This document shows, one piece after another, positions 63,672 to 64,000 of a DNA stretch of 64,000 bases (position 1 is the stretch's first letter; every line of letters begins with the position of its first letter). The position numbers and the translations under genes are program-made. Source of the DNA: Nonomuraea cavernae (GTDB lineage Bacteria > Actinomycetota > Actinomycetes > Streptosporangiales > Streptosporangiaceae); assembly GCF_014646355.1 (NCBI RefSeq), contig NZ_BMNH01000017.1:94537-158536 (forward strand), in the 5' to 3' direction. Below the pieces are notes generated by a model, which saw nothing but the letters and a program-made list of their open reading frames with translations, was not told the origin of the DNA and ran no database searches.

Positions 63672-64000
63672 CTAAATCAGGTCTAGAGGGTCGACACTCA
63701 CCCTCACGACATCCGGCGCCTTACGCGCCGCACGCACCCCACTGGCGCCTTTGAGCGCCGTGGCCAGACCGGCCCCCCCGCCACGGGGGACGCGGATCAT
63801 GGCACGTTCCCTGCCGGCCTCGTCGATCGGCACCGGGCCGAGCACCTGCGCCTCGGCGGGCAGGCGTACCTCGTCGAGCATCTGCCTGACGGCGGCGGCC
63901 GCGCCGGTGAGGGTGGCCATCCGCACCGCGGGCGGGAAGCCCAGCTCGGCGCGGTCGGCCAGCTCGCGCTCGGCGTGGGTGATCGGGTCCCATCGCAGCA
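63672..64000 (-). CDS. priA: PriA, primosomal helicase-like protein, 3' end only
   Basis: The last ~109 codons of a gene running in from the right edge. The segment HAERELADRAELGFPPAVRM and AQVLGPVPIDEAGRERAMIR match the end of PriA (replication factor Y) and its C-terminal domain. Position upstream of def-fmt fits. Actinobacterial PriA proteins often lack helicase residues, which cannot be checked here. Confidence 0.85.
   Translation of the reverse strand, partial: LRWDPITHAERELADRAELGFPPAVRMATLTGAAAAVRQMLDEVRLPAEAQVLGPVPIDEAGRERAMIRVPRGGGAGLATALKGASGVRAARKAPDVVRVSVDPLDLI

Overview
The window is very GC-rich, uses many GTG starts, has long overlapping operons and carries actinobacterial markers: DivIVA/Wag31, SepF, an FtsZ ending in DVPDFLK, DUF3040, F420/LLM oxidoreductases and several membrane Ser/Thr kinases. 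It reads as ordinary chromosome of a filamentous actinomycete, most likely of the Streptosporangiales (Nonomuraea/Streptosporangium-like; the lineage is inferred from gene style, not from a marker gene). I see no insertion sequence, prophage, integrase, CRISPR array, rRNA or tRNA.

Layout. (1) 1-3359, plus: end of one Ser/Thr kinase, azlC-azlD, a second complete Ser/Thr kinase. (2) 3369-5222, minus: rluD-like pseudouridine synthase, lspA, a DksA/TraR zinc-finger protein. (3) 5480-8822, plus: a T-box riboswitch followed by ileS, whose class I signature is the swapped GxHH form. (4) 9153-30376, minus: the division and cell wall (dcw) cluster, read mraZ-rsmH-ftsL-ftsI-murE-murF-mraY-murD-ftsW-murG-murC-ftsQ-ftsZ-yggS-sepF-yggT-divIVA, then a large unusual membrane protein with two Cys-rich Ada-like motifs and an 11-copy hexapeptide repeat. 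The mraZ promoter carries four GTGG boxes at exactly 10-bp spacing. (5) 30831-35499, plus: a translationally coupled moxR-DUF58-transglutaminase operon, divergent from dcw. (6) 35565-46721: a mixed region with DUF3040, dinB under a LexA-type box, a methyltransferase, two LLM oxidoreductases, nusB-efp-pepQ, a kinase-like protein that has lost its catalytic Asp residues, a TetR regulator with a perfect 26-bp palindromic operator facing a small membrane protein and an ABM-type protein, and an EEP-family phosphodiesterase. (7) 46707-50338, minus: molybdenum-hydroxylase accessory genes (mocA-like, xdhC/coxF-like, coxE-like, coxD-like) without catalytic subunits. (8) 50432-51762: a PD-(D/E)XK-type protein and a PH-domain membrane protein. 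(9) 51782-56042, minus: FMN riboswitch-ribD-ribE-ribM(pnuC-like)-ribBA-ribH. (10) 56129-64000, minus: a DUF2236 protein, then rpe, rsmB, fmt, def, a tandem pair of related proteins of unknown function, and the 3' end of priA.

How the parts fit: region 4 builds lipid II, the divisome and the polar-growth apparatus. Region 9 makes riboflavin under FMN control and can probably also import it. Region 10 joins restart and translation-initiation functions. The parts least explained by known families are the Ada-like/hexapeptide protein at the end of the dcw cluster, the pseudokinase next to pepQ, the tandem paralogues between def and priA, and the TetR-controlled module at 43-44.6 kb. Starts were moved from the longest open frame where Shine-Dalgarno sites, overlaps or family alignment justified it.
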